Origin: Zoogloea sp.
GTDB lineage: Bacteria > Pseudomonadota > Gammaproteobacteria > Burkholderiales > Rhodocyclaceae
Length of the DNA stretch: 6,518 nucleotides
Direction of reading: 5' to 3'
Assembly: GCA_016790385.1 (NCBI GenBank)
Contig: JAEUNV010000651.1
Span: 1-6,518, forward strand
The notes under the pieces are model-generated. The model was not told where the DNA came from, did not search any database, and was given only the letters and a program-made list of their open reading frames with translations. Each line of letters opens with the position of its first letter. Within the stretch, counting starts at the first letter, position 1. The translations under genes and the position numbers were made by a program. Below are positions 4,892 through 6,518 of the stretch, piece by piece.

Positions 4892-6518
4892 TCAGAATTC
4901 GACCTGCAAGGTGCCGAAGATCCGGCTGCCCCACCAGGAAGCGCCGGGGGCGAAAGTCTCTTCGTCGCCGTCAATGTTGCGCGCGGTCAGGGACACTTCG
5001 CCCCGGAGCAGCTCGGCAGGAAGGCGATGGCTCAGCTGGATGTCAAGCTGGCGGTAGGCGCCGACGCGGTGGTCCGTATCCGAGTACCAGCTCATGCCTC
5101 CCACCCAGCGGCGCGCCACGCTCACCTGCCAGCGGGGGAGAAACTCCCAGGCGCCGAACAGTGCGGAGCTGTGGCGGGGGGCGGAATTGGCCACCCAGGC
5201 GCTGGGTTGGGCGCCGCTGGCGGTGGCCGGGCTGCCGGGGCCATCGATACGCAGCTCGGTGTGCTGCACGGTAAGCCAGGTGCCGGTGGTGGGGCGCCAG
5301 GTGGCGACGGCTTCCAGCCCGCGGATGTCGGCCTCCCCGCTATTGGCGAAGTAGCGCGTGTTGTCGCGGGGGACCAGCCCGACGGTGGATCTCTCCAGGC
5401 GCATCTCGATGAGGTCGCGCGCACGTTCGAGGAACAGGCGGGCGTCGAAACTCACATGCAGTGGGCGCAACTCCGCCAGGTAACCGATCTCGTAGGTAGT
5501 GACGCGTTCCGCCCTCAAGCCGGGGGAAGGCCGGAAGGTCTGGGAGATGGGTGTGCCTGCGGGGATCGTCATTACCGGCGTGACGACGGGGGCGGAGTTG
5601 GTAAAGATCATGCTGGATTTCTGTTCGAAGGCGATCGGGCTCCGGTGTGAACGATTGACGGAAAAGCGCAGGGTCTGGCTTTCCGTCATATGATAATTGG
5701 CTGAGGCCCGGGGTGCCAGCGAAGTTCCGGTGAGGGAGTTGTGCTCGACCATGAACCCGGCGTTGAACAGCCAGCGGGGCGATGCGCGCCACTCAAGGTT
5801 GGCAAAGGCGCGATTGACCCCGCTGCGCACCTGCTGCGCGGAATTGAAACGCAAGGGGGCCGTGAGCCGGTCCTCGCGCATGCCGGCGCCAAGCACGGCC
5901 CGAAGCCCGGCGGCGGGGCTGGTGATGCGCTGGATCTCCAGATCATCCCGGACGGCCCGGAAGCCATAGTCGAAATCGAAGGGTATGGCGATGGTCACCG
6001 GAAGACCGGATTGCCGGGGCGGGACCGGCACGCTCAGGCCATAGCGGTCATGGCCGTTCTCCTCCTGGTGATACCAGGTCACGCTCACCTCCTCATCCGG
6101 AGCCGGCACATGACGCCACCGCAGCAGTCCGAAACTGGTGGTGACGCGTGAGCTGCGTTCGGGGTCGGTGGCGTTGTCGTCCTTGCCCGTGCCCAGGTCA
6201 TTGTTGGTCCAGCCCGCCTGGAACTCCAGCACATGGTTGTGATCGATGGCCCAGTCTGCCCGCAGGGTGGCCAGTTCAGCCTTGCGCCAGTCGTTGATGC
6301 CGGCAAACCCTTTGTCCTGGTTGCGCGCTGCCGTGATGCGCAGATCCACCTCGCCAAGGCGCCGCCCGACACGCACTGCAACGTCATTCACGCCGCCATC
6401 GCCGGCCCGGTAGCGCACGCTGCCGCCGTGGGTCTCGAAGGGCGCGCGGGTGATGATGTTGGCCACGCCGAGGAAGGCATTGCTGCCGTAGGCGGCGGAG
6501 TTGGAGCCGCGGAACACC
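4892..6518 (-). CDS. TonB-dependent outer-membrane receptor, C-terminal part (5' truncated by window)
   Basis: The visible 541 residues begin at the end of the plug domain (VFRGSNSAAYGSNAFLGVAN, then IITR), the hallmark sequence before the barrel in TonB-dependent receptors. The rest is a long beta-barrel with alternating aromatic strands and large loops. The ERVTTYEIGYLAEL segment (about residues 347-360) and a final strand ending in LQVEF, with a terminal Phe as expected for BAM-dependent insertion, support this. Full receptors are about 650-750 residues, so the signal peptide, TonB box and most of the plug are missing. Such proteins import siderophores, cobalamin, metals or sugars using energy from TonB-ExbBD; the barrel alone does not reveal the substrate. 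The frame is open to the window edge and the GTG at 6517 is an internal valine, not a start. The gene leads the operon with the binding protein and the kinase, so the receptor may supply the ligand they sense. Confidence 0.92.
   Translation of the reverse strand, partial: VFRGSNSAAYGSNAFLGVANIITRAPFETHGGSVRYRAGDGGVNDVAVRVGRRLGEVDLRITAARNQDKGFAGINDWRKAELATLRADWAIDHNHVLEFQAGWTNNDLGTGKDDNATDPERSSRVTTSFGLLRWRHVPAPDEEVSVTWYHQEENGHDRYGLSVPVPPRQSGLPVTIAIPFDFDYGFRAVRDDLEIQRITSPAAGLRAVLGAGMREDRLTAPLRFNSAQQVRSGVNRAFANLEWRASPRWLFNAGFMVEHNSLTGTSLAPRASANYHMTESQTLRFSVNRSHRSPIAFEQKSSMIFTNSAPVVTPVMTIPAGTPISQTFRPSPGLRAERVTTYEIGYLAELRPLHVSFDARLFLERARDLIEMRLERSTVGLVPRDNTRYFANSGEADIRGLEAVATWRPTTGTWLTVQHTELRIDGPGSPATASGAQPSAWVANSAPRHSSALFGAWEFLPRWQVSVARRWVGGMSWYSDTDHRVGAYRQLDIQLSHRLPAELLRGEVSLTARNIDGDEETFAPGASWWGSRIFGTLQVEF

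Noticed and set aside
4887..4934. GTG 4934 as the start of the binding protein
   Set aside because: It would overlap the receptor gene and place 16 polar residues before an otherwise standard signal peptide; ATG 4886 fits better.

Overview
The window looks like chromosomal DNA of a high-GC betaproteobacterium, probably of the Azoarcus/Thauera/Zoogloea type (Rhodocyclales). The basis is uniformly GC-rich codon use, a PhaM-type polyhydroxyalkanoate granule protein, and a phenylacetate-CoA-ligase-like enzyme of the kind common in that group. The taxonomic placement is inference, because no rRNA or other marker gene is present.

Left part, plus strand: the 3' end of an acyl-CoA ligase of the PaaK-like adenylate-forming family (1-462) is followed by a clear intrinsic terminator (494-519). 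Next comes a leader of about 117 bp with an inverted repeat, then a complete AEC (auxin efflux carrier) family permease (637-1542). It meets the minus-strand phaM gene tail to tail across 33 bp that can fold into two GC-rich hairpins.

Right part, minus strand, read right to left: a TonB-dependent outer-membrane receptor whose N-terminus lies beyond the window (6518-4892), a secreted periplasmic ABC-type substrate-binding protein of the PF04392/TrpX-like type (4886-3969), and a membrane-bound hybrid histidine kinase (3972-2083). A stand-alone phaM (2004-1576) follows after a 78-bp gap. The first three genes are tightly packed: a 5-nt gap, then a 4-nt GTGA stop/start overlap. They therefore almost certainly form one transcription unit.

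The most interesting feature is this trio. An outer-membrane receptor, a periplasmic binding protein with no permease or ATPase gene beside it, and a two-TM sensor kinase with a periplasmic domain form a plausible cross-envelope sensing chain. In this model the ligand is taken up or concentrated by the receptor, bound by the periplasmic protein and reported to the kinase. The sequence supports the gene order and the coupling; the joint function is inference. No cognate response regulator, Hpt protein, ABC transporter subunit, TonB/ExbBD gene, tRNA, rRNA, CRISPR array or mobile element is visible in the window.
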